64,000 nucleotides of DNA from Parahoeflea alexandrii (GTDB lineage: Bacteria; Pseudomonadota; Alphaproteobacteria; Rhizobiales; Rhizobiaceae). The notes under the pieces are model-generated. The model was not told the origin of the DNA. It saw only the letters and a list, made by a program, of their open reading frames with translations, and searched no databases. The position numbers and the translations under genes were made by a program. The first letter of the stretch is position 1, and each line of letters begins with the position of its first letter. This document shows, in pieces, positions 18,775 through 28,272 of this stretch. The stretch is from positions 1,807,809 to 1,871,808 of the forward strand of contig NZ_JAAAML010000001.1 in the NCBI RefSeq assembly GCF_024105735.1. The letters run 5' to 3'.

Positions 18775-19551
18775 ATGGCGGATTTTCAGGGACGGGCGGT
18801 CATCCTGACCGGCGCCACTGGTGGTTTCGGGCAGGCGGCAGCCAGGCATTTCGCGAAGGCAGGGGCAAAGCTCGTGCTCAGCGATCTCGCCTCCGGTCGG
18901 CTTGACGCCCTGGCCGAAGAACTCGGCGGCCAGGCGGTCGTGGTCAGCGGCGACATTTCCGATCCGGAACTGTCCGAACGGCTGGTGGAAAAGGCGCTGT
19001 CGGAATTCGGCCGGCTCGATATCGCCATCAACAATGCCGGTATCGTGCATGACATGATGCCGCTGCCAAGGACGCCGATCGCTGACGCCCGCAAGGTCAT
19101 CGATATCGACCTGATGGGTGTGTTCTACGCCATGCGGGCGCAATTGCCGGCGCTCGAGCAGCGTTTTCGCGAGACCGGCGAGACCGGAGCAATCATCAAT
19201 GTCGCCTCCGTCGCCGGCGTTGTCGCCGCCCCGATGCTTTCGGTCTATGCGGCGGCCAAACACGGCGTCGTGGGCCTGACGAAGTCTGCGGCGATCGAAT
19301 ATGCGCGCCGCGGCGTGCGGGTCAATGCGCTTTGCCCCTCGTTCGCGCGGACGCCGATGGCGACCGATTTTCTCGACAGGGCCGGCAAGGATCGTGCGGC
19401 GGCGGAAGCTGCCATGGTTCAGGCAATCCCGATGCGCCGGCTGGCCGAGGTCGAGGAAGTGATTGCCGGCATGATCTATCTCGCTGATCCGGCATCGAGT
19501 TTCGTCACCGGCCAGACCTTGCAGGTTGATGGCGGACTTTCGGCTTCCTGA
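18775..19551 (+). CDS. Short-chain dehydrogenase/reductase
   Basis: A 258-residue classical SDR with TGATGGFGQAAARHF at the cofactor loop, NNAGIVHD, the catalytic Ser in NVASVAG and YAAAKHGVVGL with the catalytic Tyr and Lys. The C-terminal part FVTGQTLQVDGGLS is typical. It follows the kinase-like gene by 3 bases and ends the rightward arm of the module. Two SDRs in one operon suggest two oxidation steps, for example a 4-hydroxyl and a 3-hydroxyl. The substrate assignment is inference. Confidence 0.88.
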   Translation: MADFQGRAVILTGATGGFGQAAARHFAKAGAKLVLSDLASGRLDALAEELGGQAVVVSGDISDPELSERLVEKALSEFGRLDIAINNAGIVHDMMPLPRTPIADARKVIDIDLMGVFYAMRAQLPALEQRFRETGETGAIINVASVAGVVAAPMLSVYAAAKHGVVGLTKSAAIEYARRGVRVNALCPSFARTPMATDFLDRAGKDRAAAEAAMVQAIPMRRLAEVEEVIAGMIYLADPASSFVTGQTLQVDGGLSAS

Positions 19552-19636
19552 CGCAACTACCTGCCGACCGAGCTACGGTTCTTGCACATCGGTTGAGCAA
19601 ATCGGTTGATTGAACTTGAAGTTCGGTGAGTGCAAG

Positions 19637-19655
19637 ATGATCTCAACGTGATCAT
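19637..19655. promoter_or_regulatory. Inverted repeat upstream of mmsA
   Basis: ATGATC (19637-19642) and GATCAT (19650-19655) form perfect 6-bp arms with a 7-base spacer, 15 bases before the mmsA start and adjacent to the CCGGAGG ribosome site. An outer pair CTTGCAC and GTGCAAG also surrounds the region. Candidate operator for the valine operon; no binding protein is encoded nearby. Confidence 0.4.
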
Positions 19656-19670
19656 TCCGGAGGCAGGACC

Positions 19671-21170
19671 ATGCAAGAACTCACCCACTATATCGGCGGC
19701 CAGCACGTGAAGGGCAAGTCGGGCCGGTTTGCCGACGTGATGAACCCGGCAACCGGCGAAGTTCAGGCCAAGGTGCCGCTGGCTTCCAATGATGAAATGG
19801 CCGAAGCCGTCGCAGTTGCGGCGAAAGCGCAGGTCGGCTGGGCTGCGACCAATCCGCAGAAGCGGGCCCGCGTGCTGATGAAGTTCGTCGAGCTCTTGCA
19901 CCGCGACATGGACAAGCTCGCCGAAGCGCTGTCGCGCGAACACGGCAAGACCATTCCCGACGCCAAGGGCGACGTGATCCGCGGTCTGGAAGTGGCCGAA
20001 TTCTGCTTTGGCGCGCCGCATCTCTTGAAGGGCGAGTTCACCGAGGGCGCTGGTCCTGGCATCGACATGTACTCGCTGCGCCAGCCGCTGGGTGTGGTGG
20101 CGGGCATCACGCCGTTCAATTTCCCGGCTATGATCCCGATGTGGAAATTCTGCCCAGCGATCGCCGCCGGCAATGCCTTCATCCTCAAGCCCTCGGAGCG
20201 CGATCCGTCGGTGCCGCTGATGCTGGCCGAACTGATGAGCGAGGCGGGTGCGCCGGACGGCATTCTTAATGTCGTAAACGGCGACAAGGATGCGGTGGAT
20301 GCCATTCTCGATCATCCCGAAATCATGGCGATCGGCTTTGTCGGATCGACCCCGATCGCGCAGTACATCTATGCCCGCGGCTGCGCCAACGGCAAGCGGG
20401 TGCAGTGTTTTGGCGGCGCCAAGAACCACATGATCATCATGCCGGACGCCGACATGGACCAGGCCGTCGATGCGCTGATCGGTGCCGGCTATGGGGCTGC
20501 GGGCGAACGCTGCATGGCGATTTCGGTGGCAGTGCCGGTCGGCGAAAAGACCGCCGATCTCTTGATCGAGAAACTGGCACCCCGCGTTGAAGCTCTGAAG
20601 ATCGGGCCGTACACCGGCGGTGATGACGTCGATTTCGGCCCGCTGGTGACGAAACAGGCGCGCGACCGGGTCCTTGGCCTCGTCAATTCCGGCGTCGAGC
20701 AGGGCGCCAAGCTCGTGGTCGACGGCCGCGATTTCAAGCTGCAGGGCTATGAGAACGGCAACTTCATCGGCGGCTGCCTGTTCGACAATGTCACCCGCGA
20801 TATGGACATCTACACGCAGGAAATCTTCGGGCCGGTTCTCTCCGTGGTTCGTGCGCCCAACTATGCCGAGGCGCTGCGCTACCCGATGGAGCACGAATAC
20901 GGCAACGGTACCGCGATCTACACCCGCGATGGTGACACCGCACGCGATTTCGTCAGCCGGATCAATATCGGCATGGTCGGCGTCAACGTGCCGATCCCGG
21001 TGCCGCTGGCCTATCACACCTTCGGCGGCTGGAAGAAATCCGGCTTCGGCGATCTCAACCAGCACGGCCCGGATGCATTCCGGTTCTATACCCGCACCAA
21101 GACGGTGACCGCGCGCTGGCCTTCCGGTATCAAGGAAGGAGCCGAGTTCGTCATCCCGACCATGGGTTGA
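19671..21170 (+). CDS. mmsA: CoA-acylating methylmalonate-semialdehyde dehydrogenase
   Basis: MmsA oxidises methylmalonate semialdehyde to propionyl-CoA and CO2 at the end of valine degradation (it also acts on malonate semialdehyde). The 499-residue protein has the aldehyde-dehydrogenase fold with GVVAGITPFNFPAMIPMWK, GFVGSTPIAQYIY, and the catalytic Cys near residue 281 in GYGAAGERCMAISV, a signature of the acylating MmsA subgroup. CCGGAGG precedes the ATG. The gene opens a four-gene valine operon with the acyl-CoA dehydrogenase, hydrolase and mmsB genes. Confidence 0.96.
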   Translation: MQELTHYIGGQHVKGKSGRFADVMNPATGEVQAKVPLASNDEMAEAVAVAAKAQVGWAATNPQKRARVLMKFVELLHRDMDKLAEALSREHGKTIPDAKGDVIRGLEVAEFCFGAPHLLKGEFTEGAGPGIDMYSLRQPLGVVAGITPFNFPAMIPMWKFCPAIAAGNAFILKPSERDPSVPLMLAELMSEAGAPDGILNVVNGDKDAVDAILDHPEIMAIGFVGSTPIAQYIYARGCANGKRVQCFGGAKNHMIIMPDADMDQAVDALIGAGYGAAGERCMAISVAVPVGEKTADLLIEKLAPRVEALKIGPYTGGDDVDFGPLVTKQARDRVLGLVNSGVEQGAKLVVDGRDFKLQGYENGNFIGGCLFDNVTRDMDIYTQEIFGPVLSVVRAPNYAEALRYPMEHEYGNGTAIYTRDGDTARDFVSRINIGMVGVNVPIPVPLAYHTFGGWKKSGFGDLNQHGPDAFRFYTRTKTVTARWPSGIKEGAEFVIPTMG

Positions 21171-21210
21171 ACGAACCACGCAAAGATATTGTCAGGCACC
21201 GGGAGGCGGA

Positions 21211-22365
21211 ATGGCCATGGACTTTGAGCTGAACGAGGAACAGCAGGCGATCTTCGACATGGCGCGCGACTTCGGCGCCGAAAAGATCGCGCCCTTCGCG
21301 GCGCAATGGGAAAAGGAAGAGGCGATCCCGCGCTCCGTGCTTGAGGACGCCGCCGCCCTCGGGCTCGCGGCAATCTACGTGCCGGAAGAGGACGGTGGCT
21401 CGGGTCTGACCCGGCTCGACGCGACGCTGGTGTTCGAGGCCTTATCGATGGCCTGTCCTTCGGTGGCCTCGTTCCTGTCGATCCACAACATGTGCACCTG
21501 GATGGTCTCGTCCTACGGCTCGGTCGAAATGAAGGCGCGGCTGTTGCCTGATCTGGTCACGATGAACAAGATCGCCTCCTACTGCCTGACCGAACCGGGC
21601 TCGGGATCGGATGCCTCGGCGCTTCGGACCCGCGCCGAACGGACCAATGAAGGCTACAAGCTCAATGGCACCAAGGCGTTCATTTCCGGCGGCGGGTTTT
21701 CCGATCTCTACCTGGTGATGACCCGCACCGGGGCGGATGGCCCCAAAGGGATCTCTGCTGTGGTCGTCGAGGACGGCACGCCAGGACTTTCCTTCGGTGC
21801 GCCGGAGAACAAGATGGGGTGGCGGTCGCAGCCGACCTCGCAGGTGCAGTTCGACGATTGCGTGATCCCGGCCGAAAATCTGCTTGGTGAGGAGGGCGCC
21901 GGTTTCCGTTATGCCATGAGCGGGCTCGACGGCGGGCGGCTCAACATTGCAGCCTCGGCACTCGGCGGCGCGCAATCGGCGCTCGACAAGACGCTCGCCT
22001 ATATGGGCGAGCGCGAAGCCTTCGGTAAAACCATCGACCAGTTCCAGGCGCTTCAGTTCCGGCTTGCTGACATGGAAACCGAAATGCAGGCGGCACGGAT
22101 CTTCCTGCGCCAGGCGGCGAGCAAGCTCGACCGCAAGGCCCCCGACGCGACCAAGTTCTGCGCCATGGCGAAGCGGTTCGTCACCGACACGGCGTTCAAT
22201 GTCGCCAATGACGCGCTGCAGCTGCATGGCGGATATGGCTATCTGGCCGATTATGGAGTCGAGAAGATCGTCCGCGATCTCAGGGTCCACCAGATCCTCG
22301 AAGGCACCAACGAGATCATGCGGCTGATCGTGTCGCGGGCGCTGCTGGCGGAACGCGCCGCATGA
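21211..22365 (+). CDS. Acyl-CoA dehydrogenase, probable isobutyryl-CoA dehydrogenase
   Basis: A 384-residue acyl-CoA dehydrogenase beginning MAMDFELNEEQQAIFDMARDF. The flavin/acyl motifs YCLTEPGSGSDASALRT and the C-terminal QLHGGYGYLADYGVEKIVRDLRVHQILEGTNEIMR are intact, with the catalytic Glu in the last motif (LEGTNE). Placement between mmsA and the 3-hydroxyisobutyryl-CoA hydrolase points to isobutyryl-CoA oxidation to methacrylyl-CoA in valine breakdown. Its last four bases overlap the start of the next gene. Methacrylyl-CoA hydratase is not in the cluster and would come from elsewhere. Confidence 0.92.
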   Translation: MAMDFELNEEQQAIFDMARDFGAEKIAPFAAQWEKEEAIPRSVLEDAAALGLAAIYVPEEDGGSGLTRLDATLVFEALSMACPSVASFLSIHNMCTWMVSSYGSVEMKARLLPDLVTMNKIASYCLTEPGSGSDASALRTRAERTNEGYKLNGTKAFISGGGFSDLYLVMTRTGADGPKGISAVVVEDGTPGLSFGAPENKMGWRSQPTSQVQFDDCVIPAENLLGEEGAGFRYAMSGLDGGRLNIAASALGGAQSALDKTLAYMGEREAFGKTIDQFQALQFRLADMETEMQAARIFLRQAASKLDRKAPDATKFCAMAKRFVTDTAFNVANDALQLHGGYGYLADYGVEKIVRDLRVHQILEGTNEIMRLIVSRALLAERAA

Positions 22366-23384
22366 GCATCCGCATCCGCAAGATCGGCCGGATCGGACAG
22401 ATCACGCTGCAGCGGCCCGAAGCGCTCAATGCGGTTACCTATGAGATGGTGCTGGCGATCGAGGCGGCGCTCGACGGCTGGCGTGACGACGATGACGTCG
22501 CCTGCGTGCTGATCGACGCGGAAGGCCACAAGGCGTTTTCCGCCGGGGGCGACCTGCAGTACATGTACGACACCGCGTCCAAGGGCGATTTCGATGCGGG
22601 CCGGACCTTCTGGCGCGACGAGTACAGGCTCAACGCAAAGATTGCTGTTTACCCCAAACCCTATATCGCGCTGTGCCAGGGATTTACCATGGGTGGTGGC
22701 GTCGGCGTGTCGCTGCATGGCTCGCACCGTGTGGTCGGCGAGAGCTCGAAGATCGCCATGCCGGAATGCGCGGTCGGGCTTGTGCCCGATGTCGGCGGAA
22801 CGCTGCTGCTTGCGCGGGCTCCCGGGCGGCTGGGCGAGTATCTCGGGGTCACCGGCTACCGGATGAACGCGTCGGACGCGATTCTCGCGGGCTTTGCCGA
22901 TTATTTCATACCGGAAGCCGAGTGGTCGGGTTTGACCGAAGCGCTGATCGAGACCGGGGATGCGTCGGCGGTCGCCGCGCTCGCGCAGGACCCGGAAGAC
23001 GGCCCGCTGATGGGGCTTCGCGCGCAGGTGGATGAGCATTTCGGCGGTGAGAGGCTGACCGACATTCTGGCGGACTTGCCGGACAATGATTGGGGAGCGG
23101 CCACAGTCAAGGCCATTCGCGCCGGATCGCCGCTTTCAACCAACTGCACGATTGAACTGGTGCGGCGGGCGCGGACCGGCGACGAAATCCGCGCGGCGCT
23201 GCAACAGGAGTACCGCTTTACCTCGCGCAGTGCGTCTGAGGGAGACTTCGTCGAGGGTATCCGTGCGGCGATCATCGACAAGGACCGGAACCCGCGCTGG
23301 CGTCACGCGAGCGTTGAAGAGGTGACGGCTGACACGGTGGCAGCGATGCTGTCTGAACCACTGGGCGGCGATATCGATATTTAG
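22362..23384 (+). CDS. 3-Hydroxyisobutyryl-CoA hydrolase (enoyl-CoA hydratase/isomerase family)
   Basis: A 340-residue crotonase-fold protein of the HIBCH subgroup. FSAGGDLQYMYD and the oxyanion/catalytic block MGGGVGVSLHGSHRV plus MPECAVGLVPDVGGTLLLAR match 3-hydroxyisobutyryl-CoA hydrolase, which releases 3-hydroxyisobutyrate for MmsB. The C-terminal extension (about residues 250-340) is longer than in plain enoyl-CoA hydratases and fits HIBCH. Start overlaps the preceding stop by 4 bases (ATGA), indicating translational coupling. Confidence 0.92.
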   Translation: MSIRIRKIGRIGQITLQRPEALNAVTYEMVLAIEAALDGWRDDDDVACVLIDAEGHKAFSAGGDLQYMYDTASKGDFDAGRTFWRDEYRLNAKIAVYPKPYIALCQGFTMGGGVGVSLHGSHRVVGESSKIAMPECAVGLVPDVGGTLLLARAPGRLGEYLGVTGYRMNASDAILAGFADYFIPEAEWSGLTEALIETGDASAVAALAQDPEDGPLMGLRAQVDEHFGGERLTDILADLPDNDWGAATVKAIRAGSPLSTNCTIELVRRARTGDEIRAALQQEYRFTSRSASEGDFVEGIRAAIIDKDRNPRWRHASVEEVTADTVAAMLSEPLGGDIDI

Positions 23385-23430
23385 CCACGGCTCTGTCGCC
23401 GTTCGGGAATGAAGTGTTTGGGAGGACGTC

Positions 23431-24285
23431 ATGAAAATCGGATTTATCGGACTGGGCAACATGGGCGCGCCGATGGCGGCGAACCTGATCAAGGCCGGGC
23501 ATCAGGTGACCGGTTTTGATGTCGCGGGCGTGACCGTTGAAGGGGCGGCCAACGCAGGCTCCGCGGCGGACGCGGCATCCGGCCAGGATGCGGTGATCAC
23601 CATGCTGCCGAATGGCGAGATTTTACGCACGGTCTATGCGGAGATTGTGCCTGCGGGCGCGAAGGGCTCGGTGTTCATCGATTGCTCGACCGTTGACGTG
23701 GACAGCGCCCGCGCAGCGCATGAGATGGCGGCCGCAAATGGGCTGCTTTCCGTCGATGCGCCGGTATCGGGCGGCGTTGGCGGAGCGGCTGCCGGGACGC
23801 TGACCTTCATGGCCGGCGGCAGCGACGAGGCGTTCTCGCGCGCCGCACCACTCTTCGAGATCATGGGCAAGAAGGCGGTGCATTGCGGCGCGGCCGGGGC
23901 AGGGCAATCGGCCAAGATTTGCAACAACATGCTGCTCGGCATCTCGATGATCGGCGCTTGTGAGGCCTTCGCGCTGGCCGAGAAGCTGGGTCTGTCGGCG
24001 CAGAGCCTGTTCGACGTCGTCTCGACCTCGTCGGGCTCCTGCTGGTCGGTCAACACCTATTGCCCGGTGCCCGGCGTCGGTCCGCAAAGCCCGGCCGACA
24101 ATGGCTACAAGCCTGGGTTTGCCGCTGAATTGATGCTCAAGGATCTGAAGCTGTCGCAACAGGCAGCCGAGAGCGTTTCAGCGATGACGCCGATGGGCGC
24201 GCGGGCAACAGAACTCTATGATCAGTTCGTGGCGGGTGAGGGCAAGGGACGCGATTTCTCGGCGATTATCGAGGAACTGAAATAG
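23431..24285 (+). CDS. mmsB: 3-Hydroxyisobutyrate dehydrogenase
   Basis: MmsB oxidises 3-hydroxyisobutyrate to methylmalonate semialdehyde with NAD, feeding MmsA at the front of the operon. The 284-residue protein begins MKIGFIGLGNMGAPMAANLI with the Rossmann glycine motif, has the family block DAPVSGGVGGAAAGTLTFMAGG, and the catalytic Lys in GAGQSAKICNNMLLG. The GYKPGFAAELMLKDL segment near residue 230 supports hydroxyisobutyrate over tartronate semialdehyde. GGGAGGACGTC precedes the ATG. Confidence 0.95.
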   Translation: MKIGFIGLGNMGAPMAANLIKAGHQVTGFDVAGVTVEGAANAGSAADAASGQDAVITMLPNGEILRTVYAEIVPAGAKGSVFIDCSTVDVDSARAAHEMAAANGLLSVDAPVSGGVGGAAAGTLTFMAGGSDEAFSRAAPLFEIMGKKAVHCGAAGAGQSAKICNNMLLGISMIGACEAFALAEKLGLSAQSLFDVVSTSSGSCWSVNTYCPVPGVGPQSPADNGYKPGFAAELMLKDLKLSQQAAESVSAMTPMGARATELYDQFVAGEGKGRDFSAIIEELK

Positions 24286-24388
24286 AAGAGGGCATCGGCG
24301 CGCCTTGCGCGCTGGTGGCTTTTCATCACAGCTGCGTCTTCGCTGACGCTACCGGCAGCGCCGGATCTTTTCTACGAGGCCACGTCCA

Positions 24389-24985
24389 ATGACCGATTCC
24401 GCACCGATCTCGATTGAGCAAGGTCTGAGAACGGATCATCGCGACGTCGCAGCCGCCCTGTTCTGGGAAGCCTTCAAGGGCAAGCTGATGCCGGTGATGA
24501 AACCCGAAACCAAGGCGCTTGCTTTCCTGGTTAGCGCAATCGACCCGTCGCATGCAATCAGCGCCGTGTCGGGACGCGGGGAACTTCTCGGGATTGTCGG
24601 CTTCAAGACGACCGAAGGCGGGTTTGTCGGCGGCGGCTTGCGGGAGATGACAAAGGTTTACGGGCCGGTTGGTGGATTCTGGCGCGGTTTGTTGCTTTCG
24701 GTGCTGGAACGGCCGGTTGAAGCCGGCACGCTGCTGATGGACGGAATCTTCGTTTCCGCGTCTGCGCGAGGGCAGGGTGTGGGCACCATGCTCCTCGACG
24801 CCGTCCGGTTGAAAGCCATCGATTTTGGGCTGGCGCGTATTCGTCTCGATGTGATCGACAGCAATCCACGCGCTCGTGCGCTCTATGAAAGACAGGGATT
24901 TGTTGCCCTGGAGACAAGCGAAACGGGCCTTTTTCGCCATGTTTTCGGATTCCGATCCTCAACGCGGATGAACTGCCAATTGTGA
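24389..24985 (+). CDS. GNAT-family N-acetyltransferase
   Basis: A 198-residue GNAT acetyltransferase. The acetyl-CoA loop is GIFVSASARGQGVGTMLLDAV near residue 117-137, followed by the beta strand ARIRLDVIDSNPRARALYERQGF, the classic motif B. The substrate is unknown. It is transcribed away from mmsB after a 103-base gap and is convergent with the helical-repeat gene. It may act on a small molecule or a protein N-terminus. Confidence 0.85.
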   Translation: MTDSAPISIEQGLRTDHRDVAAALFWEAFKGKLMPVMKPETKALAFLVSAIDPSHAISAVSGRGELLGIVGFKTTEGGFVGGGLREMTKVYGPVGGFWRGLLLSVLERPVEAGTLLMDGIFVSASARGQGVGTMLLDAVRLKAIDFGLARIRLDVIDSNPRARALYERQGFVALETSETGLFRHVFGFRSSTRMNCQL

Positions 24986-25031
24986 CACCAAACCGACCGG
25001 GAGAGCGCAGGCAAACACCGGCCTTGCGGCT

Positions 25032-25556
25032 TCAGGCTGGGCCTTCCGGCAAGCCCTGCTCGAGAACCCGGCGCAACCGCACTTTCACGGAAGGGGCCGT
25101 TTCGCTTCGTTCGGCAGCTTCCAGAACGGCGCGTGCCTGCTCGCGATACGTCGGATGGTCAAGAGCAAGCTGATGCAGGCCGGAATAGGCCCACGCCCTT
25201 ACAAACTTGTTTGGCTCCTGGCTGCAGGCCAGCACGAAACGCCACGCCGTCTCCTTGCTCGGCCCGGAGAAGGCGATATGGGGAAAAATCTGCAGGCAAT
25301 GCAGCTTGGCCTCCCAGTCTGACAGTCCGGGCAGCAAAGCCACCAGTTTGAGGGTCAGGTCAGGATCGAGCCTGTCGAGCGCATTTTCCAGCCTGTGCTT
25401 CAAAAGCCATGTGGCGCCGGTTTCGAGATCCTGGGTGCCCGCCAGGGTAACAAGCCTGTCCATCAAGTCTTCGTCCGCGGCATTGTTCTCGTGGATCTGA
25501 ATGATGGCTTTTACGGACTTTCGGTCCCAGGTGCGCAACTCTGATTCTAGGGACAC
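25032..25556 (-). CDS. Hypothetical helical (HEAT-like) protein
   Basis: A 174-residue soluble protein made almost entirely of predicted helices, for example WEAKLHCLQIFPHIAFSGPS and FVRAWAYSGLHQLALDHPTY. The pattern resembles HEAT-like repeats, but no family was identified. The GTG at 25556 is supported by GGAGG about 5 bases upstream. It is convergent with the GNAT gene and divergent from hmgA. Function unknown. Confidence 0.7.
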   Translation of the reverse strand: MSLESELRTWDRKSVKAIIQIHENNAADEDLMDRLVTLAGTQDLETGATWLLKHRLENALDRLDPDLTLKLVALLPGLSDWEAKLHCLQIFPHIAFSGPSKETAWRFVLACSQEPNKFVRAWAYSGLHQLALDHPTYREQARAVLEAAERSETAPSVKVRLRRVLEQGLPEGPA

Positions 25557-25693
25557 ATGAGCCTCCCGGATAGCGGCTGTGGCAGCTCTGGTTTCTGTGG
25601 TTGATCCATTAGGTCTGATCCGATGCTAATGGGTTTCCTCAATTTTCACCATGCTTCCGACGGCGCATCCATATCGTGCGCGACAAGGTTGAT

Positions 25694-25709
25694 AGTTACA
25701 TTTACAACT
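25694..25709. promoter_or_regulatory. Operator-like element upstream of hmgA
   Basis: AGTTACAT-TTACAACT, preceded by TTGAT, lies 44 bases before the hmgA start. The same TTGATAGTTACAT sequence recurs at 29369 upstream of the flavin hydroxylase gene. This copy is only partly symmetric. It is a likely regulator site shared by the two units. Confidence 0.65.
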
Positions 25710-25752
25710 GATTTTATGCGGGCCTGATTTGACCAGTTATCGGAGTGCTGCA

Positions 25753-27084
25753 ATGTCGCTTGCCTATATGCCGGGTTTTGGAAACGACTTTGAAACGGAA
25801 AGCCTGCCGGGTGCTCTGCCGCAGGGCCAGAATTCGCCGCAGCGCTGCGCCTACGGGCTCTATGCCGAGCAGCTTTCCGGCTCTCCGTTCACCGCGCCGC
25901 GCGGCACCAACGAGCGCTCCTGGCTCTACCGTATCCGCCCGAGCGTTCGTCACACAACGGATTTCAGGGTGATCGACCGGCCGTACTGGCGTTCGGCGCC
26001 GGCTCAGGATTCGGGCATCCTGTCGTTGGGCCAACGCCGCTGGGACCCGACACCCTATCCGGACGGGGACGTGCATTTTCTTGATTCGCTGCACACCATC
26101 ACCACCGCCGGCGACGTGGTCGGGCAGGCCGGCATGGCGACGCATATCTATGCGCTTACCGCCGATATGGAAGACGACTACTTCTTCAATGCCGATGGCG
26201 AGATGATGATCGTACCGCAGGAAGGCGCGCTCACAGTCTTCACGGAAATGGGCATCATCGAGGTGGCGCCGCTGGAGATCGTGGTGCTGCCGCGCGGCAT
26301 GATGTTCAAGGTGATGCGCGGCGAAGGCGTCGAACGGGCGCGCGGTTATGTCTGCGAGAATTATGGTGCCAAGTTCACGCTGCCCGAACGCGGGCCGATC
26401 GGCGCCAACTGCCTGGCCAATCCGCGCGATTTCAAGACCCCGGTCGCGGCCTATGAGGACAAGGAAACGACTTGCCTGGTGCACATCAAATGGTGCGGCG
26501 TCTTTCATGTCACGGCCATTGGCCATTCGCCGCTCGACGTGGTGGCCTGGCACGGCAATTACGCACCCTACAAGTACGATCTGAGGACCTATTCGCCGGT
26601 TGGCGCGATCGGCTTCGACCATCCCGATCCGTCGATCTTCACGGTGCTGACAGCGCCTTCGGGCGAGGCGGGAACGGCGAACATCGATTTCGTGATCTTC
26701 CCGCCGCGCTGGATGGTGGCCGAGCATTCGTTCCGTCCGCCCTGGTATCACCGCAACATCATGAGCGAATTCATGGGCCTTATCGAAGGCCAGTACGACG
26801 CCAAGGAAGAAGGCTTCGTGCCCGGTGGCATGAGCCTGCACAACATGATGATGCCGCACGGGCCTGATCATGATGCCTTTGAAAAGGCCTCGACGGTGGA
26901 CCTGAAACCAGTCAAGCTGTCCGATACGATGGCGTTCATGTTTGAAACCCGCTTCCCGCAGATGGTCACCCGTTACGCGGCAGAGCTGGAAACGCTTCAG
27001 AACGGCTATGTGAACTGCTGGGAGGGGATCGAGCGGAAATTCGACGGCACGCCGGAAGCCGGCGGGTGGTCGGGCGCCAAGTAG
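25753..27084 (+). CDS. hmgA: Homogentisate 1,2-dioxygenase
   Basis: HmgA opens the ring of homogentisate to maleylacetoacetate using non-haem iron. The protein of about 443 residues begins [16 protein letters not shown], a hallmark of the family, and continues with [19 protein letters not shown]. Iron ligands are expected in [18 protein letters not shown] (His near 325, Glu near 338) and [15 protein letters not shown] (His near 365). The ATG at 25753 is preferred over one at 25729 because it matches the family start. It is the first of the homogentisate genes here; hppD for making homogentisate from tyrosine is not in the window. Confidence 0.97.
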   Translation: MSLAYMPGFGNDFETESLPGALPQGQNSPQRCAYGLYAEQLSGSPFTAPRGTNERSWLYRIRPSVRHTTDFRVIDRPYWRSAPAQDSGILSLGQRRWDPTPYPDGDVHFLDSLHTITTAGDVVGQAGMATHIYALTADMEDDYFFNADGEMMIVPQEGALTVFTEMGIIEVAPLEIVVLPRGMMFKVMRGEGVERARGYVCENYGAKFTLPERGPIGANCLANPRDFKTPVAAYEDKETTCLVHIKWCGVFHVTAIGHSPLDVVAWHGNYAPYKYDLRTYSPVGAIGFDHPDPSIFTVLTAPSGEAGTANIDFVIFPPRWMVAEHSFRPPWYHRNIMSEFMGLIEGQYDAKEEGFVPGGMSLHNMMMPHGPDHDAFEKASTVDLKPVKLSDTMAFMFETRFPQMVTRYAAELETLQNGYVNCWEGIERKFDGTPEAGGWSGAK

Positions 27085-27202
27085 GCCATCATCTAGATTG
27101 CCGCGACGCGGAAGCCGAGCGGTACTCCGGGCATGCCGAGACTGCCCGGCCGGCCTGAGCGCGGGGGCCAAGTTATCCCGTTCCGGGAAGAGACAAAGGG
27201 AG

Positions 27203-27229
27203 AGATGGACCGGAACCTGAGGTCCATCT
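27203..27229 (+). other. Intercistronic hairpin between hmgA and the fumarylacetoacetase gene
   Basis: AGATGGACC (27203-27211) pairs perfectly with GGTCCATCT (27221-27229) around a 9-base loop. There is no T-run, so it is more likely an mRNA-stability or attenuation element than a terminator. Confidence 0.55.
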
Positions 27230-27252
27230 GACAAACCACAGAGGAACATCGC

Positions 27253-28263
27253 ATGAAACTAGCCACTCTTCGTGACGGCAGCCGGGACGGGCGTCTCGTC
27301 GTCGTCTCGCGTGATCTCACCCGTGCGTCGGGGGTGCCGCACATCGCGCGGACGCTGCAGGCGGCACTTGATGACTGGAAGCATGTGGCGCCGCGGCTTC
27401 GGGATGTGGCCCAGATGCTGGAAAGCGGCGCGGAGCCGACCGAACGGTTTCACGAGCGCGATGCGCTGTCGCCGCTGCCGCGGGCCTATCAGTGGGCCGA
27501 CGGTTCGGCCTATGTCAATCACGTCGAGCTGGTGCGCAAGGCGCGCGGCGCGGAGATGCCGGCGAGTTTCTGGGAAGAACCGCTGATGTACCAGGGCGGC
27601 TCCGACAGTTTCCTGGCTCCGCGTGGCCCGATCCGGATGGCGGATGAAGCCTGGGGGATCGATTGTGAAGGCGAAGTCGCAGTCATCGTGGGTGATGTGC
27701 CGATGGGGGCTGATATCGACACCTGCCGCGAGGCGATCGAATTGGTGATGCTGGTCAATGATGTGAGCCTGCGCGGGCTGATCCCGGCGGAGCTTGCAAA
27801 GGGCTTCGGCTTCTTCCAGGCCAAGCCGTCGTCTGCATTCTCGCCGGTCACGGTCACGCCTGACGAGTTGGGCGATGCCTGGGATGGCGGCAAGCTCAGC
27901 CTGCCGCTCGATGTCGATCTCAATGGTGAAGCCTTTGGCCGCGCCAATGCCGGGGTCGACATGACCTTCGATTTTCCGCAATTGATCGCACATGCAGCAA
28001 AGACCCGTCCGCTGTGCGCCGGAACGATCATCGGTTCCGGCACCGTGTCGAACAAGGGGCCGGACGGTGACCCCGGCAAGCCGGTGAGCGAAGGCGGTGC
28101 GGGTTACTCGTGCATTGCCGAAATCCGCATGATCGAGACGATCGCATCGGGCAAGCCGTCAACACCGTTCATGCGCTTCGGCGATACCGTGCGCATCGAG
28201 ATGAAGGACGCCGATGGCCATTCGATATTCGGCGCCATCGAGCAAACAGTTGAAAAAGTTTAG
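27253..28263 (+). CDS. Fumarylacetoacetate hydrolase family protein, probable fumarylacetoacetase
   Basis: A 336-residue FAH-family hydrolase that should split fumarylacetoacetate into fumarate and acetoacetate. The metal-binding core is visible as DCEGEVAVIVGDVP (Glu ligands) and LVNDVSLRGLIPAELAKGFGFFQAKPSSAFSPV, with GTIIGSGTVSN following. The N-terminal 100 residues are the extension found in pathway-type enzymes. It begins MKLATLRDGSRDGRL after AGAGGAAC. Position directly after hmgA and before maiA supports the pathway role. Confidence 0.92.
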   Translation: MKLATLRDGSRDGRLVVVSRDLTRASGVPHIARTLQAALDDWKHVAPRLRDVAQMLESGAEPTERFHERDALSPLPRAYQWADGSAYVNHVELVRKARGAEMPASFWEEPLMYQGGSDSFLAPRGPIRMADEAWGIDCEGEVAVIVGDVPMGADIDTCREAIELVMLVNDVSLRGLIPAELAKGFGFFQAKPSSAFSPVTVTPDELGDAWDGGKLSLPLDVDLNGEAFGRANAGVDMTFDFPQLIAHAAKTRPLCAGTIIGSGTVSNKGPDGDPGKPVSEGGAGYSCIAEIRMIETIASGKPSTPFMRFGDTVRIEMKDADGHSIFGAIEQTVEKV

Positions 28264-28272
28264 GACAGATCA

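Noticed and set aside
25714-27249. Leftward 511-codon open frame
   Set aside because: Antisense to hmgA, which is full-length and conserved.
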